The translations under genes were made by a program, and so were the position numbers. From assembly GCF_015223355.1 (NCBI RefSeq), contig NZ_JADFFK010000012.1:1-64000 (forward strand): a DNA stretch of 64,000 nucleotides, read 5' to 3'. Positions 24,454 through 33,429 of this stretch are shown here, one piece after another. The stretch's first letter is position 1. Each line of letters begins with the position of its first letter. The DNA is from Salipiger mangrovisoli. GTDB lineage: Bacteria; Pseudomonadota; Alphaproteobacteria; Rhodobacterales; Rhodobacteraceae. The notes under the pieces were generated by a model. That model was not told the DNA's origin. It was given only the letters and a program-made list of their open reading frames with translations, and searched no databases.

Positions 24454-27400
24454 CCGGCATCGTCGACTGGGCGGCGCAGCGCGCGCGCATGGTGCTCGCC
24501 TTCATCGTCCTGTCGATCGTCGCCGGGGCCTTCGCCTATATCACCCTGCCGAAAGAGGGCGAGCCGGACATCGAGATCCCGGCGCTCTTCGTCTCGGTCC
24601 CCTTCCCCGGCATCTCGGCCGAGGACGCCGAGACGCTGATGGTCAAGCCGATGGAGACCGAGCTTTCGGACATCGACGGGCTCGACAAGATCAGCGGCGT
24701 CGCCTCCGAGGGCTATGCCGGGGTCGCCATGGAGTTCGAGTTCGGCTGGAACCGCACCGAGACCATGGCCGAGGTGCGCGACGCGATGACCAAGGCGCAG
24801 GCCAAGTTCCCCGAGGGCGCCGAGCAATACACCATCTCCGAGATCAACTTCTCGGAGTTCCCGATCATCATCGTCTCGCTCACCGGCCCGCTGCCCGAAC
24901 GCACCATGGCGCAAGTCGCCAAGGACCTGCAGGACCGCGTCGAGGCGCTGGATTCGGTGCTCGAAGCGGGCATCGCGGGCAATCGCGACGAGATGGTCGA
25001 GGTGGTGATCGACCCGCTGAAGCTGGAAAGCTACAACGTCACCGCCAGCGAGCTGATCCAGACCGTCCAGAACAACAACCAGCTGATCGCCGCCGGTGAA
25101 GTGCGCTCCGAGCGCGGCACCTTCTCGGTGAAGATCCCCTCGAGCTTCCGCGAGCCTCAGGACATCTTCAACCTGCCGATCAAGGTGAATGGCGACCGGG
25201 TGGTGACCCTCGGCGATCTCGCGGACATCCGCCTCACCTTCGAGGACCGCACCGGCACCGCGCGCTTCAGCGGCGACACGGCGGTGGCGCTGCAGGTGGT
25301 CAAGCGCAAGGGTTTCAACCTCATCGACACCGCCAGCGCGGTGCGCGCGACCGTGGCCGAAGCGCAGCGGGGCTGGCCCGAAGAACTGCGCGCCACGGTG
25401 ACGGTCGAGGAAAGCAACGACCAGTCGCGCATCGTCGACTCGATGGTCAGCCAGCTCGAAGGCGCGGTGCTGACCGCCATCGCGCTGGTGATGATCGTGG
25501 TGCTGGGCTCGCTCGGCACCCGCGCGGCGCTGCTGGTCGGCTTCGCGATTCCCACCTCCTTCCTGCTGTGTTTCGTGCTGCTGGCGGTGATGGGCATCAC
25601 CGTGTCGAACATCGTGATGTTCGGCCTGATCCTCGCCGTGGGCATGCTGGTCGACGGCGCCATCGTGGTGGTGGAATACGCCGACAAGCGCATCTCCGAT
25701 GGCGTGGGGCCGATGCATGCCTATGTCGAGGCCGCCAAGCGGATGTTCTGGCCGGTGGTCAGCTCCACCGCCACCACGCTCTGCGCCTTCCTGCCGATGC
25801 TGTTCTGGCCCGGCGTCGCGGGCGAGTTCATGGGCATGCTGCCGGTCACGCTGATCTTCGTGCTCTCGGCCTCGCTGATCGTGGCGCTGGTCTACCTGCC
25901 GGTGATGGGCGGTGTTTCGGGGCGCTTCTCGCGCCTGCTGCACAATGCCTCTATGGCGCTGCGCAAGCGGGTGCAGGGCTGGCCCGCACGCGCGGCGCTG
26001 GTGGTGGTCGCGCTCGGGGGGATGCTGCTGGGGGCGCTGCTGGTGCTGAACCCGTCGTTCCTCGGGGTCACGCTGATGGAGGGGCGCGGCGCACGGGTGC
26101 CGGGGATCGTGGTCTTCCTGCTCTTCGCCGTCATGGCCTCGATCACCCTCGATGCGGCGCAGATCGAGCGCACGCAGAAGCGCGTGCGCAAGACCTACCG
26201 CCGGACGGTCTTCGGGCGGGTGATCCAGTTCGTCACCGGCAACCCCGTGATGCCGCTGGTGACCATCGGCGGGGTGATCTTCTTCGTCATCTCAGTCTTC
26301 GGCTACTACGGGCAGAACAACAACGGCACCGAGTTCTTCACCGAGAGCGAGCCCGAGCAGGCCATCGTCTACGTGCGCGCCCGAGGCAACCTCTCGTTGG
26401 CCGAGAAGGACGCGTTGGTTCAGCGTGCCGAGGCGATCGTGCTGCAGCATCCGGGCATCGAGACCGCCTTTGCCTTTGCCGGCGACGGCGGGCTGGAATC
26501 GAACACCGGCGGCGCGCAGCCGCCCACCGACACCATCGGGCAGATCCAGCTCGAGGTTGTCCCTTGGGAAAACCGCCGCGACCGGCCCGAGCTTGACGGC
26601 GACCTGGTGCTGGCCGAGCTGACCGAGCAGCTCGCGACGATCCCCGGTATCCAGACAGAGATCCTCAACCTCGCCATGGGCCCGGCCTCGGCCAAGCCGG
26701 TGCACCTGCGGATCAAGGGCGACAACTGGCAGGACCTGCTGGCCGCCACCGAGACCGCACGCGCCGAGTTCGACGCCATGGCCGGGCTGCGGCTGATCGA
26801 GGACACCCGCCCCCTGCCCGGCATCGACTGGCAGATCGACGTCGACGTGGAGGAGGCCGGGCGCTACGGCGCCGACGTGGCCACCGTCGGCGCCATGGTG
26901 CAGCTGGTGACGCGCGGCGTGACGCTCGACACCATGCCGGTGGACAGCTCGGACGAGGAGATCGACATCCGCGTCCGCCTGCCCGAGGAGGATCGCGTGC
27001 TCTCGACGCTCGACAATCTCAGGGTGCGCACCACCGATGGGCTGATCCCGCTGTCGCATTTCATCACCCGCACCCCGGTGCCCAAGCTGGCCGAGATCAA
27101 CCGGGAAGGCCGCAAGCGCTACTTCGACGTGAAGGCGGGCGTGACCGAGGGGCTGGTGAAATTCACCTCGGGTGGTGAGACGCTCGGCTACGGGCGCGAG
27201 GTCGAGGGCGGTGCGCTCACCGTGCGAGGGGCCGGCTACGAAATCACCCGAACCGAAGACGGCCAAAGCGCCGAAGCGATCCGCGAGGCGGCCACCACCG
27301 GCGCGCTGGCCACGGTGCCGGTCACCGCCAACGAGCGCATTGCCACCCTGACCACCGCCTTGCAGGAGACCGACTTCCCGTCCGGCATCAGCTGGGAGTG

Positions 27401-28145
27401 GACCGGCGACCAGGAAGAGGAGGCGGAAAGCCAGGCCTTCCTGACGCAGGCCTTCGCCGCCGCGCTGGGGCTGATGTTCATCATCCTGCTGGCGCAGTTC
27501 AACAGCTTCTACAACTCGGTTCTGGTGCTGCTGGCGGTGGTGCTGTCCACGGCGGGCGTGTTCCTCGGGATGATCGTGATGGACCAGACCTTCTCGATCA
27601 TCATGTCGGGCACCGGGGTCGTGGCGCTGGCGGGCATCGTGGTGAACAACAACATCGTGCTGATCGACACCTTCCAGGACTACTCGCGCTACATGCCCCG
27701 GATCGAGGCGATCATCCGCACCGCCGAGGACCGCATCCGGCCGGTGCTGCTGACCACGATCACCACCATCGCCGGGCTTTTCCCGATGATGATCGGCCTC
27801 AGCCTCGACTTCTTCGGCGGCGGCTATTCGATCGACGCGCCGACCTCGCTGTGGTGGAAGCCGCTGGCCTCGGCCGTTGTCTTCGGCCTGTCGATCGCCA
27901 CGGTGCTGACGCTGGTCTTCACCCCGGCGATGCTGGCGCTGCGGGTGTGGCTGTCGACCTACGCGCATTGGCTGGCGCGGCTTCTGGCCATCGCCTCCTT
28001 CGGGCGTGGCAGCCGCGCGGCGCGGGACTGGGCGCTGCAACGCGAGGCCCGCAAGGTGAAGGCTCCGCTGATCCTCTGGGACGATCCGGATGCCGAGGGC
28101 ACCGGTGCACCGGGCGCGAAGACCACCATGCGCGCGGCGGAATAG
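24450..28145 (+). CDS. RND efflux permease, enlarged (about 1231 residues)
   Basis: The start is GTG 24450, overlapping the adaptor stop (GTGA). Features include an N-terminal helix (MVLAFIVLSIVAGAFAYITLP), large periplasmic loops (PFPGISAEDAETLMVKPME), the TM4 segment NIVMFGLILAVGMLVDGAIVVVEY with the proton-relay Asp region, and a second copy with GVVALAGIVVNNNIVLIDT. Normal RND pumps have about 1030-1050 residues. This one has about 90 extra residues after TM6 (about 495-585) with two further hydrophobic segments (RAALVVVALGGMLLGALLVL and VPGIVVFLLFAVMASITL), plus a soluble tail of about 60 residues. Substrate is unknown. Confidence 0.92.
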   Translation: MTGIVDWAAQRARMVLAFIVLSIVAGAFAYITLPKEGEPDIEIPALFVSVPFPGISAEDAETLMVKPMETELSDIDGLDKISGVASEGYAGVAMEFEFGWNRTETMAEVRDAMTKAQAKFPEGAEQYTISEINFSEFPIIIVSLTGPLPERTMAQVAKDLQDRVEALDSVLEAGIAGNRDEMVEVVIDPLKLESYNVTASELIQTVQNNNQLIAAGEVRSERGTFSVKIPSSFREPQDIFNLPIKVNGDRVVTLGDLADIRLTFEDRTGTARFSGDTAVALQVVKRKGFNLIDTASAVRATVAEAQRGWPEELRATVTVEESNDQSRIVDSMVSQLEGAVLTAIALVMIVVLGSLGTRAALLVGFAIPTSFLLCFVLLAVMGITVSNIVMFGLILAVGMLVDGAIVVVEYADKRISDGVGPMHAYVEAAKRMFWPVVSSTATTLCAFLPMLFWPGVAGEFMGMLPVTLIFVLSASLIVALVYLPVMGGVSGRFSRLLHNASMALRKRVQGWPARAALVVVALGGMLLGALLVLNPSFLGVTLMEGRGARVPGIVVFLLFAVMASITLDAAQIERTQKRVRKTYRRTVFGRVIQFVTGNPVMPLVTIGGVIFFVISVFGYYGQNNNGTEFFTESEPEQAIVYVRARGNLSLAEKDALVQRAEAIVLQHPGIETAFAFAGDGGLESNTGGAQPPTDTIGQIQLEVVPWENRRDRPELDGDLVLAELTEQLATIPGIQTEILNLAMGPASAKPVHLRIKGDNWQDLLAATETARAEFDAMAGLRLIEDTRPLPGIDWQIDVDVEEAGRYGADVATVGAMVQLVTRGVTLDTMPVDSSDEEIDIRVRLPEEDRVLSTLDNLRVRTTDGLIPLSHFITRTPVPKLAEINREGRKRYFDVKAGVTEGLVKFTSGGETLGYGREVEGGALTVRGAGYEITRTEDGQSAEAIREAATTGALATVPVTANERIATLTTALQETDFPSGISWEWTGDQEEEAESQAFLTQAFAAALGLMFIILLAQFNSFYNSVLVLLAVVLSTAGVFLGMIVMDQTFSIIMSGTGVVALAGIVVNNNIVLIDTFQDYSRYMPRIEAIIRTAEDRIRPVLLTTITTIAGLFPMMIGLSLDFFGGGYSIDAPTSLWWKPLASAVVFGLSIATVLTLVFTPAMLALRVWLSTYAHWLARLLAIASFGRGSRAARDWALQREARKVKAPLILWDDPDAEGTGAPGAKTTMRAAE

Positions 28146-28245
28146 CGCGGGGCTCCGGCAGCGCCGAGATTTGGCGCGGCCGGGGGCAGCGCCTATATCT
28201 AAGGCAGGCGTCGGATAAGCCGCGCCTGCGATCCGGAGACCCCCG

Positions 28246-28590
28246 ATGAAAACTGTGATTGCCGCCCTCGTCCTTGCCGCCCTGCCCTTGCCCGCGCTGG
28301 CGCAGCTCAAGGGCTGCGCGCCCGACAAGAACGGCATCACCCGCTGCCCCGGCGCATCGACATTTTCCACCGACCAACTGGGCATCACCCGCGAAACCCG
28401 CAGCGCCCCGCAGACCACGGATCGCAACGGCATCGTGCGGGACAATACCGGCGGCGGCTATTTCATCGCACCCGGCGATCCGACCGCCGACCGCGGCGGC
28501 AGCGTCAGCCCGGTCCGGCCGCCCAGCACGACCCGCCGCGCAGAGAAGAACTGCACCACCGATCGCGACGGGATCGTGCGCTGCGAGTGA
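28246..28590 (+). CDS. Small secreted protein with four DxxGIxR repeats
   Basis: The 114-residue protein begins with a signal peptide (MKTVIAALVLAALPLPALAQ). The mature part carries four copies of a nine-residue motif: PDKNGITRC (26-34), TDQLGITRE (42-50), TDRNGIVRD (58-66) and TDRDGIVRC (105-113). Three cysteines lie in or beside the terminal copies (C24 and C34, C103 and C113 give four in total), which could form disulfides. The function is unknown. Its codon use and GC3 match the neighbours. It is a free-standing gene between the RND pump and a convergent small gene. Confidence 0.8.
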   Translation: MKTVIAALVLAALPLPALAQLKGCAPDKNGITRCPGASTFSTDQLGITRETRSAPQTTDRNGIVRDNTGGGYFIAPGDPTADRGGSVSPVRPPSTTRRAEKNCTTDRDGIVRCE

Positions 28591-28597
28591 TCCTACG

Positions 28598-28807
28598 TCA
28601 TTGACGTTCGCCCTCTGAAGGGGTCTCCGCGCGCGTTGCCGCCGCCGGAGGTTCTGCCTGCCCTGGATCGGGAGCGTCGCTTTCCGCGGCATAGAGCAAC
28701 CACCACACCAGCAGTAGCGCCGCGACCACCAATCCGGCCCAGATCGCCATCAGAGCACCGCGGTGTTCCTCCTCCTGCGTTTCGCTGCGGGTCTTGGGTG
28801 ATGACAT
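28598..28807 (-). CDS. Small single-helix membrane protein, unknown function
   Basis: The 69-residue product starts at ATG 28807, preceded by AAAGGAGAG at good spacing. It has a charged cytoplasmic start (MSSPKTRSETQEEEHRG), one membrane helix (LMAIWAGLVVAALLLVWWLLYA) and a Pro/Ala/Glu-rich tail. I do not recognise a family. It converges on the small secreted-protein gene with 7 bases between the stops and diverges from pepN. A longer frame to 28999 exists but overlaps pepN. Confidence 0.7.
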   Translation of the reverse strand: MSSPKTRSETQEEEHRGALMAIWAGLVVAALLLVWWLLYAAESDAPDPGQAEPPAAATRAETPSEGERQ

Positions 28808-28973
28808 GTCTCTCCTTTGCCTCCGCCCCGCAGGCCCTGCGGCGCGGCTCCGGCCTTCGTGCCCGCCCGCAGGCGCATTTCCCCTGCGCAGCGGTTGTAG
28901 CGTCCTGCTCATGGGCATAACGTCGCGCATGACTGCCGGTTCCGGCCGCAACTCCAAAGGCAAGGAGACGCCC

Positions 28974-31523
28974 ATGAAGGACGCAAGCCCCCAAACCATC
29001 TACCTCAAGGATTACACCCCCTTCGGCTGGACCGCCGAGGAGGTGCATCTGACCTTCGTGCTTGCGCCCTCGGCGACCCGTGTCCGCTCGCGCATCCGCT
29101 TCGCGCCGAACCCCGAGGCACCGAAGCAGGACTTCTTCCTGCACGGCGAGCAGCTGAAGCCGATCTCCTTCGCCATCGACGGCACCCCTGTCACCCCCGA
29201 GATCAGCGACACCGGCCTCACCTGCGCGGTGCCCGAGGGCGGCTTCACCTGGGAGGCCGAGGTCGAGATCGCGCCGGTCGAGAATTTCGCGCTCGAAGGT
29301 CTCTACATGTCGAACGGCATGTACTGCACGCAATGCGAGGCCGAGGGGTTCCGCAAGATCACCTTCTACCCGGACCGCCCCGACGTGATGTCGGTCTTCA
29401 CCGTGCGGATCGAGGGCGACGAGAGGGTCAAACTGTCGAACGGCAACCCGAAAGGCAGCGGCGAGGGCTGGGCCGAGTGGCACGACCCGTGGCCGAAGCC
29501 CGCGTACCTGTTCGCATTGGTCGCCGGCGATCTGGTCAACCATCCCGGCAGTTTCACCACCATGTCGGGCCGCGAGGTCGAGCTGAACCTCTGGGTGCGC
29601 CCCGGCGACGAGGGCAAATGCGCCTTCGGCATGGAGGCGCTGAAGAAGTCGATGAAGTGGGACGAGGAGGTCTATGGCCGCGAGTACGACCTCGACATCT
29701 TCAACATCGTCGCCGTCGATGATTTCAACATGGGTGCGATGGAAAACAAGGGGCTGAACATCTTCAACTCCTCCGCCGTGCTCGCCTCGCCCGAGACCGC
29801 CACCGATGCCAACTTCGAGCGCATCGAGGCGATCATCGCGCATGAGTATTTCCACAACTGGACGGGCAACCGCATCACCTGCCGCGACTGGTTCCAGCTG
29901 TGCCTGAAAGAGGGTCTGACGGTCTTCCGCGACGCGCAGTTCACCTCGGACATGCGCGGCGAGGAGGTGAAGCGCATCTCCGACGTGATCGACCTGCGCG
30001 GCCGCCAGTTCCCCGAGGACCAGGGGCCCCTCTCGCACCCGGTGCGCCCCGAGAGCTTCCAGGAGATCAACAACTTCTACACTGCCACAGTCTACGAGAA
30101 GGGCGCGGAGGTCATCGGCATGCTGAAGCGGCTGGTGGGCGACGAGGGCTATGCCAAGGCGCTCGACCTCTACTTCGAGCGGCACGACGGCGATGCGGCC
30201 ACGATCGAGGACTGGCTGAAGGTCTTCGAGGAGGCCACGGGCCGCGACCTGACCCAGTTCAAGCGCTGGTACAGCCAGGCGGGCACGCCGCATGTGGCCG
30301 TGTCGGAGGCGTTCGCGGATGGCACCTACACGCTGACCCTCAAGCAGCACACGCCCCCCACCCCCGGCCAGCCCGAAAAGCTGCCGCAGGTGATCCCGGT
30401 GGCGGTCGGCCTGCTCTCGCCCAACGGCGACGAGGTGGTGCCGACCACGGTGCTGGAGCTGACCGAGGCCGAGCAGAGCTTCACCTTCGACGGCCTCAGC
30501 GCCAAGCCCGTGCCCTCGATCCTGCGCGGTTTCTCCGCCCCTGTCGTGCTGGAGCGTGAGAGCAGCCCCGAGGAGCGCGCCTTCCTGCTCGCCCATGACA
30601 CCGACAGCTTCAACCGCTGGGAAGCCAACCGCGACCTCGCCCGCGAGTGCCTCGTGGCGATGATCACCGAACGTGCCGCGCCGGACGTGGCCTGGCTCGA
30701 CGGGCTGGAGGCGGTGATCCGCGACAGCGCGCTCGATCCGGCCTACCGCGCGCTGATGCTCGGCACGCCGACCCAATCCGAGCTGGCGCAGGTGCTGCAT
30801 GCGCGCGGCGTGACGCCCGACCCCGACGCGATCTGGACTGCCACCGAGACCCTCAAGACCACCCGCGCCGAGCGCTGGTCGAAACTGCTGCCCCAGCTCG
30901 CCGAAGAGGCCAAGGTCACCGAGCCCTACCAGCCCGACGCCGAGCAATCCGGCAAGCGCGCGCTTGGCGGCGCGGTGCTGGCGCTGACCACCCGGCTCGA
31001 CGGCGGCGCGGCGGCGCAGGCGCAATACGACAGCGCCGACAACATGACGCTGCAACTCTCGGCGCTGGCCTGCCTCGTGCAGGCGGGCGCGGGCGCGGAC
31101 GCGCTGGCGAAGTTCCGCTCCCAGTGGAACGGCGACCGTCTGGTGATGGACAAGTGGTTCGGCCTGCAGGTCGCCGCCTCGGGTCCGTCGGAAACCGCGG
31201 ACCGCGCCAAGGCACTGACCGAGGATCCGGACTTCGACATGAAGAACCCCAACCGCTTCCGCGCGGTGATGGGCGCGCTGGCGATGAACCACGCCGGGTT
31301 CCACCGCATCGACGGCGCGGGCTACAGGCTGCTGGCGGACTGGCTGATCAAGCTCGACGAGAAGAACCCGCAGACCACCGCGCGCATGTGCTCGGCCTTC
31401 CAGACTTGGAAGCGCTACGACGCGACGCGGCGCGGGCTGATGCAGGCCGAACTCGAGAAGATCGCCGCCAAGCCGGGCCTGTCGCGCGACGTGACCGAAA
31501 TGGTCACGCGGCTGCTGTCATGA
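28974..31523 (+). CDS. pepN: Aminopeptidase N, M1 family
   Basis: The 849-residue zinc metallopeptidase has the substrate-binding GAMEN motif (254-258) and the HEYFH-x18-E zinc site (H290, H294, E313, catalytic E291). Length and the long helical C-terminal domain match bacterial PepN (about 870 residues). It trims N-terminal residues from peptides in the cytoplasm; no signal peptide is present. AAGGAG lies 8 bases before ATG 28974. The stop overlaps the start of the SDR gene (ATGA 31520-31523). Confidence 0.97.
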   Translation: MKDASPQTIYLKDYTPFGWTAEEVHLTFVLAPSATRVRSRIRFAPNPEAPKQDFFLHGEQLKPISFAIDGTPVTPEISDTGLTCAVPEGGFTWEAEVEIAPVENFALEGLYMSNGMYCTQCEAEGFRKITFYPDRPDVMSVFTVRIEGDERVKLSNGNPKGSGEGWAEWHDPWPKPAYLFALVAGDLVNHPGSFTTMSGREVELNLWVRPGDEGKCAFGMEALKKSMKWDEEVYGREYDLDIFNIVAVDDFNMGAMENKGLNIFNSSAVLASPETATDANFERIEAIIAHEYFHNWTGNRITCRDWFQLCLKEGLTVFRDAQFTSDMRGEEVKRISDVIDLRGRQFPEDQGPLSHPVRPESFQEINNFYTATVYEKGAEVIGMLKRLVGDEGYAKALDLYFERHDGDAATIEDWLKVFEEATGRDLTQFKRWYSQAGTPHVAVSEAFADGTYTLTLKQHTPPTPGQPEKLPQVIPVAVGLLSPNGDEVVPTTVLELTEAEQSFTFDGLSAKPVPSILRGFSAPVVLERESSPEERAFLLAHDTDSFNRWEANRDLARECLVAMITERAAPDVAWLDGLEAVIRDSALDPAYRALMLGTPTQSELAQVLHARGVTPDPDAIWTATETLKTTRAERWSKLLPQLAEEAKVTEPYQPDAEQSGKRALGGAVLALTTRLDGGAAAQAQYDSADNMTLQLSALACLVQAGAGADALAKFRSQWNGDRLVMDKWFGLQVAASGPSETADRAKALTEDPDFDMKNPNRFRAVMGALAMNHAGFHRIDGAGYRLLADWLIKLDEKNPQTTARMCSAFQTWKRYDATRRGLMQAELEKIAAKPGLSRDVTEMVTRLLS

Positions 31524-32260
31524 GCCGGCTGCTGCTGGTCACCGGCGGCAGCGCCGGCATCGGGGCGGCCACGTGCCGCCTCGCTCCCGCGCGCGGCTGG
31601 GAGCGCGTGGTGGTCCACTACGGGCGCGACCGCGAGGCCGCCGAGGCGGTGGCCGAGGAGGTCCGCGCTGAGGGCGCCGAGGCGCATGTGCTGGGCGCCG
31701 ATGTCGCGGACCCCGCGCAGGTGGTAGAGCTTTTCGCCGAGCTGACGGCGCTGGCACCGGGGCCGCTCGATCTGGTCAACAACGCCGGGATCGTCGCGCC
31801 CACCGGAGCGCTCGCCGATCTCACGCCCGAGCGCGTCCGCCGTGTCTTCGAGGTCAACGTTTTCGGCGCGATCGAGGTGGCCCGCCAGGCGGTGGCCTAC
31901 ATGCGCGCCCACGCGGGGGGCGGCATCGTGAACGTCTCCTCGGTGGCGGCGCGGCTCGGCTCGGCGCGGCAGTACATGGACTATGCCGCCTCGAAGGGCG
32001 CGATCGACACGTTCACGCTCGGCCTCGCCGATGAACTGGCCGCCGAAGGCGTCAGGGTCAACGCCGTGCGCCCCGGCCTGATCGAGACCGGTATCCACGC
32101 CAAGGGCGGCGAGCCGGATCGGCTGGCGCGCATCGGCCACACCCCGCCGCTGGGCCGCGCCGGCACCGCCGAGGAAGTGGCTGAAAGCATCCTGTGGCTT
32201 CTGTCGGACCGCGCGGGCTATGTCACGCGCAGCATCCTAGATGTCGGCGGCGGGCGCTGA
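31520..32260 (+). CDS. SDR-family NAD(P)-dependent oxidoreductase
   Basis: The 246-residue protein is a classical short-chain dehydrogenase: TGGSAGIGAA cofactor loop (from residue 8), DVADP, LVNNAGIV, a catalytic Ser in NVSSVAA and YAASKG with the Tyr-x3-Lys pair. The C-terminal LDVGGGR is typical of glucose-dehydrogenase-like and FabG-like SDRs. The ATG overlaps the pepN stop by 4 bases. A basic residue after the cofactor loop (YGRDRE) hints at NADP preference. The substrate is unknown. Confidence 0.9.
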   Translation: MSRLLLVTGGSAGIGAATCRLAPARGWERVVVHYGRDREAAEAVAEEVRAEGAEAHVLGADVADPAQVVELFAELTALAPGPLDLVNNAGIVAPTGALADLTPERVRRVFEVNVFGAIEVARQAVAYMRAHAGGGIVNVSSVAARLGSARQYMDYAASKGAIDTFTLGLADELAAEGVRVNAVRPGLIETGIHAKGGEPDRLARIGHTPPLGRAGTAEEVAESILWLLSDRAGYVTRSILDVGGGR

Positions 32261-32275
32261 GGCCCCGAAGAAATT

Positions 32276-32303
32276 CGGGCGGAACCATGTCTGGTCCCGC
32301 CCG
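32276..32303. terminator. Stem-loop between SDR and lytic transglycosylase genes
   Basis: CGGGCGGAACCA (32276-32287) pairs with TGGTCCCGCCCG (32292-32303) with one mismatch and a TGTC loop, between two convergent genes. No clear T-run follows. Confidence 0.6.
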
Positions 32304-32331
32304 TTGATACCTTGAAGCGATGTTCAGCAGA

Positions 32332-33225
32332 TCAGCCGTCGGTCTCCAGAAGCTGTCCCTGGGTCGAGATGAAGGTGTTCGCATAGCTTGCGTCGAGCGG
32401 GCGCGATCTGGCCAGCGGACGGATGCCGGTGCCCGCCTCGTTGGAGGCCATGATGCCGGGCAGCAGGCTGACCGGGCGCTCGATCGGGCGCAGCGAGCGG
32501 CCAAGCCCCGTGCAATAGGCCTGCGAGCGGGTCCACTCGATCATGTCCTCGCGCTTCGCGCGGGAATGGAACGGCCCCCAATCGGCAGCCACCCCGCGCA
32601 TGTTGGCGCTGACCACGCCGTCGCGGGCAACGGTACGTGCCATGATGCGCAGGCCGCAGGACAGGTTGGCGCGCGGATCCTTCAAACCGTCGACGGTGGT
32701 TGCCTGGCAGCCATAGAGCCGCGCGGTCGAAGGCAGGATCTGCATCAGGCCGATCCACTTGCCGCCGCCACCAACGGCGGTCGGCTTGAAGGTGCTCTCG
32801 TGCTTGACCAGCGCCGAGACGAGGCCCAGCCAGAACGCCTCGCGCTGTTCGCGCGAGCCGCTTTCGTAGGCGGGGCACCAAGTGTCGATGTCTGCCGGCA
32901 CCACGTCGGGCAGCGCATTGGCGTGACCGCGGAGCGAGGAAAGTACCGCCAGCGACCAGGTGCTGCGGCCGCCGGAGGTTCCCCAGCGGGCCTTTGGAAT
33001 GGTCATCCGCCGCGCCAGCGGGCGAGGCGAAACGGACACGGCGCGGAGCGACTCCGGGGCCTCGGACAACGCGTGGGGCGAGACGCGAGGCATCGTCGGA
33101 GCGGACACCGCGAAGGCTGCCTGCGTGACGGGTGCAGGGCCGGTATTCGCTTGGGCCATCGGCGCGATCATCAACGCCGCGAGGGCTGGAATGGAACGGT
33201 TCAGCATGGCGCAGAACTTGCCCAT
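32332..33225 (-). CDS. Lytic transglycosylase (SLT domain), secreted
   Basis: The 297-residue protein has an N-terminal signal (MLNRSIPALAALMIAPMAQA) and a C-terminal goose-lysozyme-like SLT domain. The catalytic Glu lies in VKHESTFKP; GGKWIGLMQILPSTARLYGC and LSCGLRIMART follow. It would cleave peptidoglycan in the periplasm. ATG 33225 and ATG 33207 are both possible; the latter gives the cleaner signal peptide. The frame stays open far upstream but overlaps the divergent gene at 33430. A 15-base palindrome (33267-33281) lies in the promoter gap. Confidence 0.85.
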   Translation of the reverse strand: MGKFCAMLNRSIPALAALMIAPMAQANTGPAPVTQAAFAVSAPTMPRVSPHALSEAPESLRAVSVSPRPLARRMTIPKARWGTSGGRSTWSLAVLSSLRGHANALPDVVPADIDTWCPAYESGSREQREAFWLGLVSALVKHESTFKPTAVGGGGKWIGLMQILPSTARLYGCQATTVDGLKDPRANLSCGLRIMARTVARDGVVSANMRGVAADWGPFHSRAKREDMIEWTRSQAYCTGLGRSLRPIERPVSLLPGIMASNEAGTGIRPLARSRPLDASYANTFISTQGQLLETDG

Positions 33226-33429
33226 GACGGACAATCCGGGCAAGCCTGACGCTTCTTTATGGGCGGCGGATCGCCGATCCGAACAAAAGACATCTGATTT
33301 TCCGCAGATAATTCGAGAATCCCGATCTCCTGAAATCGAACAATTTGCCACCGTCACGCCCTTGCCTTGTCTCGGGACCTGCGCGTGTCTGCCCAGTTCC
33401 GGCCTGATTCTCCGGCGAGTCTCGCGCCC

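Noticed and set aside
28593-31304. 903-residue open frame opposite pepN
   Set aside because: No domain; pepN with GAMEN and HEXXH motifs is the true gene.
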